A stretch of DNA of 64,000 nt from Planctomycetaceae bacterium (GCA_041398785.1 JAWKUA010000004.1:310001-374000); one strand, 5' to 3'; positions 43,752-54,393 are shown, numbered from the stretch's first letter. Program-made: numbers and translations. The notes: generated by a model not told the origin, from the letters alone.

Positions 43752-46700
43752 CTAATCGTCGAGGTCGAACCGCTGTTCGATAGGATCCAGTGAAGCGCCG
43801 AGGTTCCTGGCCGCAAACAAGTAGTCGAGAATCGACACAATGCCATCGCCATTCAGATCCGCTTCGCGATCGTTGGTGCGGGCAATCATTGCGCGCCGCA
43901 CCAGTTGCACGTCGTCGAGATCGACATCACCATCGCCGTCGGCATCGCCCTGCAGTCGGTGGAAACGGCGGGACACTTCAAATTCATCGGCACCAGTCCC
44001 GGCGTTGTCGACGTTGAGTCGCAGCGTATAGATACCGTCCACCTGCAGACCGCTTGAGCCGAAATGGATGGTCAATGTGCGGCCGTTGCGGACGAAGGTG
44101 GCCGAGGTCAGGTCCACCGGACTGGTTTCTGTTCCGTTTAGACCCTGGCTGACCAGCCGGATGCGTGTACCTGCCGCGGTGGTAAGTTCGTCGAGGCCGT
44201 CTTCCGCTGAGAATGTCAGCTGCAGCGTGGTGACGTATGAACGCTGCTCCGATTGATTCTGAACATCGAAGGCGACGATCTCGGGTGCGAGTGTCGGAGT
44301 GTAGGTCGCGGTCGTGACGATGTCCTCCAGTGGACCGGGATCCGGTTCGATCAGGTTGCTCGAATCCGTGGCGATTGTGTAAAAGCGATACGTATGGGTT
44401 CCCGGCAGACCTGCAACCTGCACTGTGCCCGACGCAGGTCCGCGGACACGTGCAACGCGGACCGGCGCGGCTCCGTCGATGGACCGATAGACATCGAACC
44501 AGGCGATGGAGCCGCCGATGTCGGTGCCGCTGAAGCCGAGCGTAAACAGTCCGCTGTCGGCATCGAATTCAATGCTGTCCACCTGAGACTGCGGCGCATC
44601 GACGTCCCGCAGATAGAACAACGCCTGGGCTCTCCTCGGGTCGGGTTCGCGGTTGCCCGCATTGTCGACGGCTCGGGTGTAGAAGCGATACAGCGACCGG
44701 CTTGTTCCGGTGAAGCTGACAGTTGTCTCAAAGCTGCCGGAAGTCTCGCCCGCCGTCGCCGAAACGACTTGCCACAACGACCAGGCTCCGCCGTTGACAG
44801 ACACGTAGATCTCGATTTCTGCAATGCCACTGCCGCCGACATTGTCGGACCCCAGAATCTTGATCGGAAACTCAGCGGTCGTCGGAAAGACAGTGGTCGT
44901 TCGCAGCGCTCGACTGGTTGGAGCAATGCCGTCTTCAGCAGCCGTTACCGGCGGGGAGAATTCTGACGTATTTCCGAATGCGTCCGTCGCTGTCGCCGTG
45001 TAGCGGACGCCGCCGGCCACCAATGCCGCCACCTGGAAGGTCGCATCTCCGTTTGCATCTGTGGTGACAGAGACTTTTCCCAGCGATGACTCACCCTGCG
45101 CGTACAGCTCGCTGGCGAAATTCGCGAACACTTCAATCTGAAAAGTCGCGCTGGGGGTGCTGTTCAGTGACCCGGTGATCGATGTTTCGCCGCCGAACAA
45201 CGGATCAATCCATGGATAGTTCTGAAGCTGGTTGGATCCGCTGTCGCCATCGCTCGGGTCGTTCAGCGTCGGGCCGTCGTCGTTCAGATCGATGCCCAGG
45301 CCACCGTTGTCATGGATTGAATTGCCGAGCACCGTGACCGACTGACTGTTGTCCGTCACGCGAATTCCAGCGACCGGGTTGCCGGAAATGAGATTGCCGG
45401 CACCGAGTTCACTTCCTCCGATTACGACCCGCGACGCGCCACTGACTCGAATTCCGGAAGCCGCATTGCCCAGCCCGGGTGTTGCACTGCCATTCGAACC
45501 CAGCCGGTTGCCGGCGATGACAACATCGGAAGAGTTGTCCCAAACCAGGATACCTTCACCGTTGTTTGCCGCGATCAGATTCGATTCGGCCTGCGTTGTG
45601 CCACCGACCGTCACTCGGGACGAATTGCGAATCTCAAGACCATGGTTGGCGTTTCCCGCGGTGCCGGCTTCGTCGGCAGTTGTACCGATGTGGTTGCCTG
45701 TGAACGACAGCTCAGCCGAGTTGAACGCGGCCGCGCCCGGACCGACGTTGTGGGCAATCGTATTCCCGCGGACCAGTACCCTGCTGCTTCTTTGAATCCC
45801 GAGACCGGCACCGCCGTTTCCAGCGCCCGAAATTCCGTCGGCTCCCAGACCGATGAGGTTATCGGAGATCGTCACGTCGCCAAATGCCGCTCGCAGGGCA
45901 TCCAGGTCCGGTGCAGCAGTGAATTCCAGAATCGCCGGCCGATCGAAGAATTCAGGCAAATCGTTCCATTCTCCGGAAAGCGTGATCTCGGCGTGGTTTT
46001 CGAGTCCCCCGCCGTTGGGTTCTGTCGCACCCCAGTTTGTGAATGTCACGGCTTCGCCCGACGACCACTCGAAGTCGGCGGTCTCGTGGTCGCTCAACCC
46101 GATCCACGACGGAACTGCCAGAACTTGATCCACCAGAAACTGGTTTTCGGCGGCGTCCTGCACGGATGCCAGGTGGGTGCCGAGCAACGCGGCAGCCGCC
46201 TCCGCTTCCAGCCACGTGCGTTTGGGCGAAACGACGTAAAAGTGGCCATTGCCGCCCTGAGCTTCGGGCCATTCAACAACGACCGGGTTGTAGCCGGCTT
46301 CATCAATGAGAATGCCCTGCAACCCGTTACCTGAAATGGTATTGGACTCAACAACGAGATCAGTGGCGACCACAACAAGAACGCCCTCGAAGCTGTTGGG
46401 CAACGGGGCGTGACCTGAGATCGTTGTCCCGATCAGATTGTTCTGAAGGATGGACGAATAGGTGTTGTCGAAAATCAGTACGCCGCGAAAATCGTTTCCG
46501 GAGATGACATTCCGTTTGTCAGGCAGAGCTCCCCCGATTGTGACTTCGCGAGTCGCCTGGGCCAGCACGCCGTTATGGCCATTCCCCAGGTCTGCAGTGC
46601 CCGTGATATCGGTGCCGATCAGGTTGCCGCTGACTTCAACATTCCGGTTTCCCGTTCCGCGGATTCGAACGCCGTCCTGTGCATTTCCGGAAATCAGATT

Positions 46701-49700
46701 GGCGACGACCGAACTTCCGCCAATCGTGATGTCTGCGACAGACGCAACGTCGATGCCGGGACCCAGATTTGGCACCGCCAGGTTGCCAGCCGCGTTCGTT
46801 CCGATGTGATTTTCGTTGACCAGAACATTACGGCTGTACGCCCCGTGCGTGCCCGTGACCAGAATTCCGCCGCTTCCATTGCCTGAAATCACATTGCCGC
46901 CGACGATCGCGATGTTCGCGCCGTCGATGATGGACACTCCCAGCACTCCGTTGCCGAGTCCCGTGCTGCCCCCGGCGTCGACGCCGATAAAGTTGTTCTG
47001 CAGCGTGATGCCGGATGCACCCGACGAGATCTCAACGCCATGCACTGCGTTGCCTGCCACGACGTTGCGATCAGACGGATTCGGACCTCCAAGCCGGCTA
47101 TTCGTCGCGCCCGCAAAGACCACTCCGAACAGGCCGTTGGCACGGGCGGCTCGGCCTGTTGAATCCGTACCGATATAGCTTCCGGTGATCTGCACCGCAT
47201 CGGCTGACGCGGTCGCCAGAATGCCCGTTCCCGTGAAACTGTGAACCGTGATACCCTGCACAAGGACGTTGTCGCCCGTGATTAGAATTCCGATGGACCC
47301 GGGTGCGGCAACGCCGGAGCCATCCAGTTCGATTTCCGGACCGTGAGGGTTGGTGTCGCCTGTCAGTGCTCGCTGGCTGGTGGCGTCGATCGTGATCGGA
47401 TGCCCGTTCACATTATTAATCGCCGGCAGCACAGTTGTCGGCATGATCCGAAACGTGTCTGCGTCGGCATCTTCACCGACCAGTCCGCTGCCGCCGTCGA
47501 TGTCGATCAGACCGCCATCCGTATCGGGGATCGCAAACGTGATGATTGCCGGTTCGTTCGCTGTATTCGCGTCCAGAATCGCCTGACGCAGAGAACCCGG
47601 GCCGGAGTCGCTTGTGTTGGTGACCTTAAAGGGAGTTGCGATCTCATCGTCGGTAATGACGATCGAACTGGCCACGTCTTCGAACCCGGCAGCAGACGCC
47701 GTAATTGTTACCGTCTGAATTCCGTCCAGATCCGGGTCGTCAACTCCCGTGATCGTGAATTCGACACTCGATTGACCGGCCGGAATTGTGACCGCGGTCG
47801 GCACTGTCGCTTCCGACAGGTCGTTCGAAGACAGCGTCACGACCAATTCCCGATCTGTGTTGCCGGTGCGGACGACCGTTGCGTGGGATGCTCCACCAGA
47901 CTCACTGATGGAAGCGTCTGAGATGCTAAGTGACAGTGATGGCGTTCCCGGGACGATTTCGCGGTAGAGGCGTCCGCTGGACAGGTTGTCGGTATCCACA
48001 AATTCGAGACTCACTGTCCGCGGAGCTGTCGATAAGAGGTCTGCCGATGAGTACACAACGGCACGCGCGACAGCCTGAATGGCGGTGAGATCCGCGACCG
48101 CGTTGAAGGTCACCAGCAATCTATCCGTATCTGCAGCGACGGAACCGACGACCGTACCTGAAAAGGAAATGTCACTGCCCGACACTCCGACCTGGCCGCT
48201 GCCCGTGCCTTCATGGCGAATAGCGAGACCGTCGAGTGAATTCGCCAGCGATACTCGTTGCGCAATCAGTTGAGAGCCCCCAAACGTGGTGGCTCCTGCG
48301 TCGACAAGCGTCGCCTCTGGCAGTACGGCAACGGGAGTTCCTCCTGCCGCGTAGTCAACGGCCGCCGGCCCCGTGAACGTCAGGTCCGGAGAACCCGCGG
48401 GGCGCGTTCCGGTGACGAAACCTTCCAGGGGAAAGTTGTAGTCCGCTTCGCTGGAATCATTCGTCGTGAATCGAATATCTCCCAGCTTGTATCCGATCTC
48501 GGCAGAATCGAGTTGCACCGTAAACGTGGCCGCAGCGTCCGCAGCGACAACAGCCGGGAACTCGCCGACAAGCGAGAACCCCGCCGGAAGTTCCAGCCCG
48601 CTGAGCGTCAGGTTGCTGCCTCCGTGGTTTTCCAGGACGAAGTCCAGTGTTGGTTCGACTGCACCGGCCGCCACATCGGGAAAAGGAATGGCGCTCGTGC
48701 GGCCGTCCAGAATCAATTCACCGTTCTGACGCACACGGAGTTCCGGTGCTGAGCGGCCAGCGACGACATCAAACGTAGTTGTTGCATTGACGACTCCGGC
48801 CAGAGCGACCTCGACGGTCCAGGTTCCCGTCCTGGTCTTCCAGACAAGGTCGTCCAGGACCCACTGATCGAGTCCATTCCGCCGAATGCCGGACTGCGTG
48901 TAGCCGTTCGTCTGAGCAATACTGCCGTCCGGCGCGATCCACCGCACGCTGACCGTGTCGCCGTCCCGCAGGTGCGACAGGTTGTACGTCAGTGCCGCCG
49001 TGTCATTTTCCAGCAGCGAAAATTCGGACACGGCCGACATGCGTTCCGCCGGATCCGGCGAGGCAAACGCGTTGTAGTTCGAGACGGCGATGTCCAGGAT
49101 GCTCGGGGGTGCGTCCGCCTGGTAGGGCAGTGACGCAACGTAGTACTGGACAGGAGCAAGAAACGTTTCAATCAGCCGCCCGAAATGTGATACGTCGAAG
49201 TGCAGATGTGGTCCGCCCGCGAGCCCGGCGCTGGCACCGGAACTTCCCATCAGCGCAATTGTCTGCCCGCGGGAAACAACATCGCCCGGTTGAACGGTGA
49301 TCGAGTCGCGGCTCACGTGGAAGTAGCGGCTCTGCCAGCCGTTCCCATGGTCGATGGTGATAAAGTTCGATGGCAGATTGACCGGACTGAAACCGGATTC
49401 GCGGTCCGGGTTGCCGTCCTGAACGGCAGTCACAACGCCATCCGCAGCCGCCAGCACGGCGATTCCACGATCAATGCCCGCGAAATTCGCCGGGCTGATA
49501 TCGACACCAGGGTGTCCGTCATAATGAAACGGACCGCCCCGGAAATCCGCGCCTGTTCCCGCACGCGGGTCCAGGTCCAGGTAATTCCCGATCGCCCAGT
49601 CGACGCCGGAGGTTCCGGCCAGCGGAAACACAAACGGCTGTGGCAGATCGGGAACCGGATTCGTCGTGAACGTGAAGGATCCCGTGTTGTCGCCTTCATC

Positions 49701-50132
49701 GGTCTCGGCAATCGCGTGGTCGACGTCGATTGCGATGTCGACCGTATGAGTACCGCTGCGGGCAAAGTTGCCCACAAACGTCGCGAAGTACAGTCCTGTT
49801 CCCGGCTGGCCATGACCAAAGTTGACCGTGCGCGTGACGGGAACTCCTGCGACTGACACGTCGATGCGGTAGTTGGTGTCGGCGGGCAGATCTTCCGTCT
49901 GCCACGTCACCATAACTCCCAGTTGTTCCCCGACGGTGGGAGACGGTGCATCGACGAAATTGCCGTCCACCAGCTTCGCACTGACGAATGAAAGGTTCGC
50001 TGCGAGCAATGTGCGCAGTTCAAGCGACTCTGCCATCGCGGAATGCGGCAAACTTCGCCGCAGATTCCTGCGTTTCTTGCCCGGCCCGTTCGCGGCGCCG
50101 CAAAGGCTGTTCAGCCAGCGAGTCAAATGCAT
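43752..50132 (-). CDS. Giant secreted surface protein: CARDB, M23 peptidase, beta-helix, C-type lectin and dockerin domains
   Basis: 2,126 residues from the ATG at 50132; an in-frame ATG at 50207 is less likely. The start holds a planctomycete-type leader near MAESLELRTLLAAN, comparable to the LEDRTLLS signature. Domains in order: CARDB-like beta domain (~35-130); M23 metallopeptidase (~195-320; motif GHPGVDIS and GPHLHFDV, zinc ligands present); a Calx-beta-like part (~730-830); parallel beta-helix repeats (~850-1610; recurring NLISGN/IGT/GNxI units) interrupted by a C-type lectin domain (~1290-1410; WLEAEAAAALLGTHLASVQD); Ig-like modules; a C-terminal type I dockerin (~2055-2115; DADGDGDVDLDDV and DLNGDGIVSILDYLFA). 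It is probably a cell-surface or matrix protein with peptidoglycan-peptidase potential. The frame is intact over 6.4 kb. Confidence 0.88.
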   Translation of the reverse strand: MHLTRWLNSLCGAANGPGKKRRNLRRSLPHSAMAESLELRTLLAANLSFVSAKLVDGNFVDAPSPTVGEQLGVMVTWQTEDLPADTNYRIDVSVAGVPVTRTVNFGHGQPGTGLYFATFVGNFARSGTHTVDIAIDVDHAIAETDEGDNTGSFTFTTNPVPDLPQPFVFPLAGTSGVDWAIGNYLDLDPRAGTGADFRGGPFHYDGHPGVDISPANFAGIDRGIAVLAAADGVVTAVQDGNPDRESGFSPVNLPSNFITIDHGNGWQSRYFHVSRDSITVQPGDVVSRGQTIALMGSSGASAGLAGGPHLHFDVSHFGRLIETFLAPVQYYVASLPYQADAPPSILDIAVSNYNAFASPDPAERMSAVSEFSLLENDTAALTYNLSHLRDGDTVSVRWIAPDGSIAQTNGYTQSGIRRNGLDQWVLDDLVWKTRTGTWTVEVALAGVVNATTTFDVVAGRSAPELRVRQNGELILDGRTSAIPFPDVAAGAVEPTLDFVLENHGGSNLTLSGLELPAGFSLVGEFPAVVAADAAATFTVQLDSAEIGYKLGDIRFTTNDSSEADYNFPLEGFVTGTRPAGSPDLTFTGPAAVDYAAGGTPVAVLPEATLVDAGATTFGGSQLIAQRVSLANSLDGLAIRHEGTGSGQVGVSGSDISFSGTVVGSVAADTDRLLVTFNAVADLTAIQAVARAVVYSSADLLSTAPRTVSLEFVDTDNLSSGRLYREIVPGTPSLSLSISDASISESGGASHATVVRTGNTDRELVVTLSSNDLSEATVPTAVTIPAGQSSVEFTITGVDDPDLDGIQTVTITASAAGFEDVASSIVITDDEIATPFKVTNTSDSGPGSLRQAILDANTANEPAIITFAIPDTDGGLIDIDGGSGLVGEDADADTFRIMPTTVLPAINNVNGHPITIDATSQRALTGDTNPHGPEIELDGSGVAAPGSIGILITGDNVLVQGITVHSFTGTGILATASADAVQITGSYIGTDSTGRAARANGLFGVVFAGATNSRLGGPNPSDRNVVAGNAVHGVEISSGASGITLQNNFIGVDAGGSTGLGNGVLGVSIIDGANIAIVGGNVISGNGSGGILVTGTHGAYSRNVLVNENHIGTNAAGNLAVPNLGPGIDVASVADITIGGSSVVANLISGNAQDGVRIRGTGNRNVEVSGNLIGTDITGTADLGNGHNGVLAQATREVTIGGALPDKRNVISGNDFRGVLIFDNTYSSILQNNLIGTTISGHAPLPNSFEGVLVVVATDLVVESNTISGNGLQGILIDEAGYNPVVVEWPEAQGGNGHFYVVSPKRTWLEAEAAAALLGTHLASVQDAAENQFLVDQVLAVPSWIGLSDHETADFEWSSGEAVTFTNWGATEPNGGGLENHAEITLSGEWNDLPEFFDRPAILEFTAAPDLDALRAAFGDVTISDNLIGLGADGISGAGNGGAGLGIQRSSRVLVRGNTIAHNVGPGAAAFNSAELSFTGNHIGTTADEAGTAGNANHGLEIRNSSRVTVGGTTQAESNLIAANNGEGILVWDNSSDVVIAGNRLGSNGSATPGLGNAASGIRVSGASRVVIGGSELGAGNLISGNPVAGIRVTDNSQSVTVLGNSIHDNGGLGIDLNDDGPTLNDPSDGDSGSNQLQNYPWIDPLFGGETSITGSLNSTPSATFQIEVFANFASELYAQGESSLGKVSVTTDANGDATFQVAALVAGGVRYTATATDAFGNTSEFSPPVTAAEDGIAPTSRALRTTTVFPTTAEFPIKILGSDNVGGSGIAEIEIYVSVNGGAWSLWQVVSATAGETSGSFETTVSFTGTSRSLYRFYTRAVDNAGNREPDPRRAQALFYLRDVDAPQSQVDSIEFDADSGLFTLGFSGTDIGGSIAWFDVYRSIDGAAPVRVARVRGPASGTVQVAGLPGTHTYRFYTIATDSSNLIEPDPGPLEDIVTTATYTPTLAPEIVAFDVQNQSEQRSYVTTLQLTFSAEDGLDELTTAAGTRIRLVSQGLNGTETSPVDLTSATFVRNGRTLTIHFGSSGLQVDGIYTLRLNVDNAGTGADEFEVSRRFHRLQGDADGDGDVDLDDVQLVRRAMIARTNDREADLNGDGIVSILDYLFAARNLGASLDPIEQRFDLDD

Positions 50133-50579
50133 ACTTGACGCCTTTCCGGTGTCTGATGCTGCATCCCCGCCCGTCGAGCGCGGATGTTGAATGGTCCTGC
50201 AAACCAAAACGTGGTCCCGTCATTCGTTTTTTCTCTGTCGTTTTCTCCGCCGGGACGGAGTGCGTTTTCCGCAGGGGATTTCGGCTGCCGTTTGCCCCGG
50301 ACGACAATCGCCTCCGCAGGACGTCAGCCTTCTCTTGCACGCAGGGGCCTGGAAACCGAAGCCGGCTTGCTGTCCCTGTCCCGGATGTCCCGCCTGCCGT
50401 GATTCGCGCAACCAGGCACGCCGAATTTTGGAACGGTCCGAAAGGCATATTTCCGCTAAGCTCGCAATTCCGGGAGCAGTGTGGGACAGAAGAATGACGC
50501 TGCCACGTTTTGTTCACAGAGTTTTGTTCCCGGCCCGGCGTGAAGCGGGAACCACAACACCTGGCTGTCGAGACGCACG
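50133..50579. other. Intergenic region between divergent giant surface protein and kinase genes
   Basis: 447 bp. No credible gene; it should carry the two divergent promoters. I could not pick out reliable promoter boxes or operators. Confidence 0.4.
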
Positions 50580-53519
50580 ATGACTCGCCGCAATTGTCTG
50601 ACAGAACAGCAAATGCTGGACTACTCGAGTGGCGCATTGCCTGCAGACGACGCCGAGCAGGTGGCCGCTCACCTGGAATCCTGTGCAGAATGCAGTCTGG
50701 CCGTCGAACGGCTGGACACCGCCACCGACTGGCTTATCGAAGCACTCAAGCGGCCACTTTCAGACGAGGACAGACAGTTCACCGGCGAAGCGGCGTTCAC
50801 GGCGGCCGTCGATGCCGTGTCGGCCCTTCCCGTCCATCCCGGTGTCATCGAACACGCGGCGGCTCGGACTGCAGCGGATTCGGCCCCGTTGCCGGTGCAG
50901 GTCGGTGCCCAGATCCGGGACTACGAAATCCTGGACGTGCTGGGCCGCGGCGGAATGGGTGTTGTCTTCCGAGCCAGACACATGAGGCTGGGACGCATCG
51001 TCGCGATCAAGCTGCTGTCGCCGGCTGAACTCACGATCCCTCAGATGGTGGAACGCTTCAATCGGGAAATGCAGGCGGTCGGTCGCGTGGATCATCCGAA
51101 CATCGTGCGAGCCTACGACGCCGGTCAGGCCGACGGACTGCATTATCTCGCGATGGAACTGGTCGACGGCTGCGATCTTGCGGCCCTGCTGCGGCATCTC
51201 GGTCCTCTCGCCAGCGCAGACGCCTGCGAACTGATTCGCCAGGCGGCTGTCGGGCTGCAGCACGCTTACGAAAACAGCCTTGTCCATCGTGACCTGAAGC
51301 CCGCGAACCTGATGCTGACGCGCGATGGCCAGGTGAAAATTCTTGATCTTGGACTTGCTCGGCTGCAGACAACGCCACCGGAGCACCATTCCGGCCTGAC
51401 CCTGACGGGGCAGCTCATGGGGACACTCGACTATATGTCGCCCGAACAGGCCGACAACACACGCGACGTCGATGTCCGCGCCGACATCTACAGCCTGGGA
51501 GCAACACTGTTCGCGCTGCTGACGGGCCGGGCACCGTTTGCCGGGCCTCAATACGATTCCATGATGAAGAAAGTTGTCGCACTCAGTACTGAAGCCGCGA
51601 GTCGCGTCGACGCGCTTCGATCAGAGATTCCGCCGGAACTCACAGAAATCGTCGCAAGGGCGCTGCACCGGGATCCGGAACAACGGTTCCAGATTCCTCG
51701 GGAACTCGCATCCGCTCTGGTTCCATTCTGTGCCGGCCACAACTGCGCAGACCTTGTGAGTATTTTGGCTGCCACCCCGCAGGAAGTCCGTCCCGCGCCG
51801 ATGGAATTCTCCACGGCCAGCGCCGCTCACGTTTCCGCGCAAACGGTCATCGATACAGCGGCCCCGGCCCATTCACGGGCCGAATCCCCTGCTGCCGCAT
51901 CAGACGGCGTCAGCAAAATCGGCGCATGCGCTGCGGAAAACGCTGACTCAACTTCAACCTCCGCCCGCCAACGCCGCCGGATGCGAGTTTGCTTTCTTAC
52001 TGTCTGTGCCGGAGTTTCCGGATTGTTGGCAATCCTGTTCGGTGGCCAACTGCTGCGGATCGCGACCGACCGAGGCCTGCTGCTGATCGATGCCGACGCC
52101 AGTGCCCTCGAAGTCACGATTCTCCGCGGCGACGAGACCCGGCCGATCGTCATCCGTGACCGCGCCACGGATCGGAAATATACGCTTGATTCCGGAGACG
52201 ATTATCGGATCGTCGTTACCGAACTGTCCACTGGCCATGTCTTCCGAACCGACCGCCTGGCAATCGAACGTGGCGGCAGGAAGGTTCTCGAAGTGCAGTT
52301 TGCCCCGCTGCCGGCGGAAACCACCGCCGATCCTCAGATCCCGGACCAACGAACACAGGTGGCAGACAATGCAGGTGAACCGGTATCCCCGTTGACCGCC
52401 GAGCCGCCAACGCTTGACGACTGGCTCACTGACCGCGAAATCATCACGGTCGCAAAGGATGGAAGCGGCGACTACGACGCGATTCGGGAGGCTTTCGAAC
52501 ACATTCGCGACGGACAAGTGGTCGAGGTCACGGACACGGGACCATACGACGAAGCGCTGCCGATCAATCTTGCCGGTCCGTCGGAGACAGGGCTCATCAC
52601 ACGTCGTTCAACCGTGCTGCGGCTGAGTCCACAGTCAGACCAGCCGCTGCGCGTACACGGTGCCGGATCGGTATCCTTTCGGCTCAGCGGATTTGTGATC
52701 GTTTCGCCTGAAGGCTCACGCCGGGATTCGGCCGACTTCCTGTTGCTGGACTGGTGCGACGGCGTGGTGCTGGAAAACTGCGTATTCATCAGCGAAGGAC
52801 CGCCCGCGCCGGCACCGCGAGTTTCAATGTATGGTGAGTCCGGGACCGGCCGACCGATTTGTGTGCGGGAAAACATCGGGCACGTGTGCATTCGCATCGC
52901 TGCGGAATCCGCTGGCCCCGTCATTGTCGCGCGAAACGTTCTGGTGTCCGGAAGTCCGCTGCCGGAATCGATTTCCATTGGTAAGTCGGCGAAGTCCTTT
53001 CGGTCCGTTGTCATTACGCACAATGTGCTCCACGGCAGTACCGGCGTTCACATCCTGATGCAGCAGTTCGCCGAGACCGACATTCCCGTCAGAATTACGA
53101 ATAATACCTTCACAATTCTCGGTACCCGTGCCGGCTTTGATCAGGGAATTCCAGGTCCCGACGTTGTCATCGCCGACAATCTATTCGGCTGGAACCTGTG
53201 GTTTGGAGCCCCTGACTTCGCCGTCCGCACCGCGGCTTTCAACGGCTGGACACGCACAAACAATCTTTACCTGTTCGGTCAGGACAACGTTGGGGCACCA
53301 ATGAGTGATGGGGAAACCGAATTGCCCGCGAACGGCACTTCCGTGTTTCTTTCAACGGACTTGACCGACCGCAACTTCGCCCGCCTGCGAAACGACCTTG
53401 TGGCCGGTCCGGCGGACGGCCCGGCGTCAGTCAGTCTGATGGCGGCAGGAGCCGTGCCGCCAGGCCCTGCACCTGCTGAAGGCGACTGGCTCACGCGGCT
53501 GCTGGAGCGTCTCGAGTGA
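50580..53519 (+). CDS. Membrane Ser/Thr protein kinase with N-terminal zinc finger and C-terminal beta-helix
   Basis: 979 residues. The N-terminus holds an anti-sigma-type zinc finger: H31-x3-C35-x2-C38 in AAHLESCAEC, preceded by C6. The kinase domain (~115-390) has the Gly-rich loop LGRGGMGVVF, AIKLL (the Lys), the catalytic loop VHRDLKPANLM, and LDLGLARL in place of DFG-type magnesium binding. A membrane helix follows at ~468-490 (VCFLTVCAGVSGLLAILFGG). The exterior part ends in a right-handed parallel beta-helix (~670-960; VVLENCVF, ITNNTFTIL). It would sense outside ligands and phosphorylate cytoplasmic targets. A nearby ECF sigma factor (53785) is a plausible partner of the zinc finger. 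Confidence 0.9.
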   Translation: MTRRNCLTEQQMLDYSSGALPADDAEQVAAHLESCAECSLAVERLDTATDWLIEALKRPLSDEDRQFTGEAAFTAAVDAVSALPVHPGVIEHAAARTAADSAPLPVQVGAQIRDYEILDVLGRGGMGVVFRARHMRLGRIVAIKLLSPAELTIPQMVERFNREMQAVGRVDHPNIVRAYDAGQADGLHYLAMELVDGCDLAALLRHLGPLASADACELIRQAAVGLQHAYENSLVHRDLKPANLMLTRDGQVKILDLGLARLQTTPPEHHSGLTLTGQLMGTLDYMSPEQADNTRDVDVRADIYSLGATLFALLTGRAPFAGPQYDSMMKKVVALSTEAASRVDALRSEIPPELTEIVARALHRDPEQRFQIPRELASALVPFCAGHNCADLVSILAATPQEVRPAPMEFSTASAAHVSAQTVIDTAAPAHSRAESPAAASDGVSKIGACAAENADSTSTSARQRRRMRVCFLTVCAGVSGLLAILFGGQLLRIATDRGLLLIDADASALEVTILRGDETRPIVIRDRATDRKYTLDSGDDYRIVVTELSTGHVFRTDRLAIERGGRKVLEVQFAPLPAETTADPQIPDQRTQVADNAGEPVSPLTAEPPTLDDWLTDREIITVAKDGSGDYDAIREAFEHIRDGQVVEVTDTGPYDEALPINLAGPSETGLITRRSTVLRLSPQSDQPLRVHGAGSVSFRLSGFVIVSPEGSRRDSADFLLLDWCDGVVLENCVFISEGPPAPAPRVSMYGESGTGRPICVRENIGHVCIRIAAESAGPVIVARNVLVSGSPLPESISIGKSAKSFRSVVITHNVLHGSTGVHILMQQFAETDIPVRITNNTFTILGTRAGFDQGIPGPDVVIADNLFGWNLWFGAPDFAVRTAAFNGWTRTNNLYLFGQDNVGAPMSDGETELPANGTSVFLSTDLTDRNFARLRNDLVAGPADGPASVSLMAAGAVPPGPAPAEGDWLTRLLERLE

Positions 53520-53784
53520 TGTCACGAATTTCGGCGCGGTCCCGCAAGTACAAATCGGCGTCCGTCTGCCAGTGGCAAGCGACGCACGCCGGGCTGCAAT
53601 TCTTCCACTGCGGATGCGTCGCACATATTTTCCGCAGGACCCCGATTTCGGGCCGAGGTGTTTTTCCGGATGCGACGGAAACGGTTCGGCATAATCACGG
53701 CGGACCGCATTCAGGGCCGCTTGCCTGTTCGCGGCTGGTCACGCTCCCGTTGACACAGACATCCTGCTGCACACGGACTTTTTG

Positions 53785-54393
53785 ATGAATCCGCCGGGGC
53801 AAGAAATTTCCGAATCGACGTCGACCAGCCTTCTGTGTCGGGTTGCCCGCGGTGACCAGCAGGCCTGGAAGGAGTTTGTCGGCATCTACAGTGCACTGAT
53901 CTATTCGAGGTGCCGGTCGCGAAACCTGTCGCCCGACGATTCCGCCGATGTACTTCAAAACGTGTTTATTCGAGTCCATCACTCGATTTCCCAGTTCCGT
54001 CGCGACAGGCCGGGGTACAGCTTTCGAAGATGGCTGAGAACCATCACACGAAACGCCATCGTCGATCTGCTGAGATTTCGTGCTCAGGATCCGGCACTTC
54101 TGGGGCCCAACACGCTTGCCGGCTGGTTCGGCCGCGAAGGCGACTTTCTGGATGACGAGGCCACATTTTCGGTCAGTGACGGCTCCACGGAACTTGTCGT
54201 TCGTCGGGCACTCGATGCGATCCGCGACGATTTCGAATTCACCACGTGGCAGGCGTTCTGGAGGACCGCAGTCGATGACCAGCCAGCGGTTCAGGTTGCC
54301 GAGGAACTGAATCTTAATCCCGGAACCGTTCGCCAGGCGAAATACAAGATTCTGCGCAGGTTGCGAGACGAACTGCAGGGGCTGTTTGACTGA
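53785..54393 (+). CDS. ECF-type sigma factor
   Basis: 202 residues from the ATG at 53785. Region 2: SLLCRVARGDQQAWKEFVGI, then SPDDSADVLQNVFIRVHHSI and RRWLRTITRNAIVDLLR, the core-binding and -10 recognition helices. Region 4: DDQPAVQVAEELNLNPGTVR followed by YKILRRLRDEL, the -35 recognition helix-turn-helix. Planctomycete ECF factors of this type are often encoded next to Ser/Thr kinases with a zinc finger, as here (265 bp downstream, same strand). The kinase may release or modify it. It is followed by the hairpin array. Confidence 0.92.
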   Translation: MNPPGQEISESTSTSLLCRVARGDQQAWKEFVGIYSALIYSRCRSRNLSPDDSADVLQNVFIRVHHSISQFRRDRPGYSFRRWLRTITRNAIVDLLRFRAQDPALLGPNTLAGWFGREGDFLDDEATFSVSDGSTELVVRRALDAIRDDFEFTTWQAFWRTAVDDQPAVQVAEELNLNPGTVRQAKYKILRRLRDELQGLFD

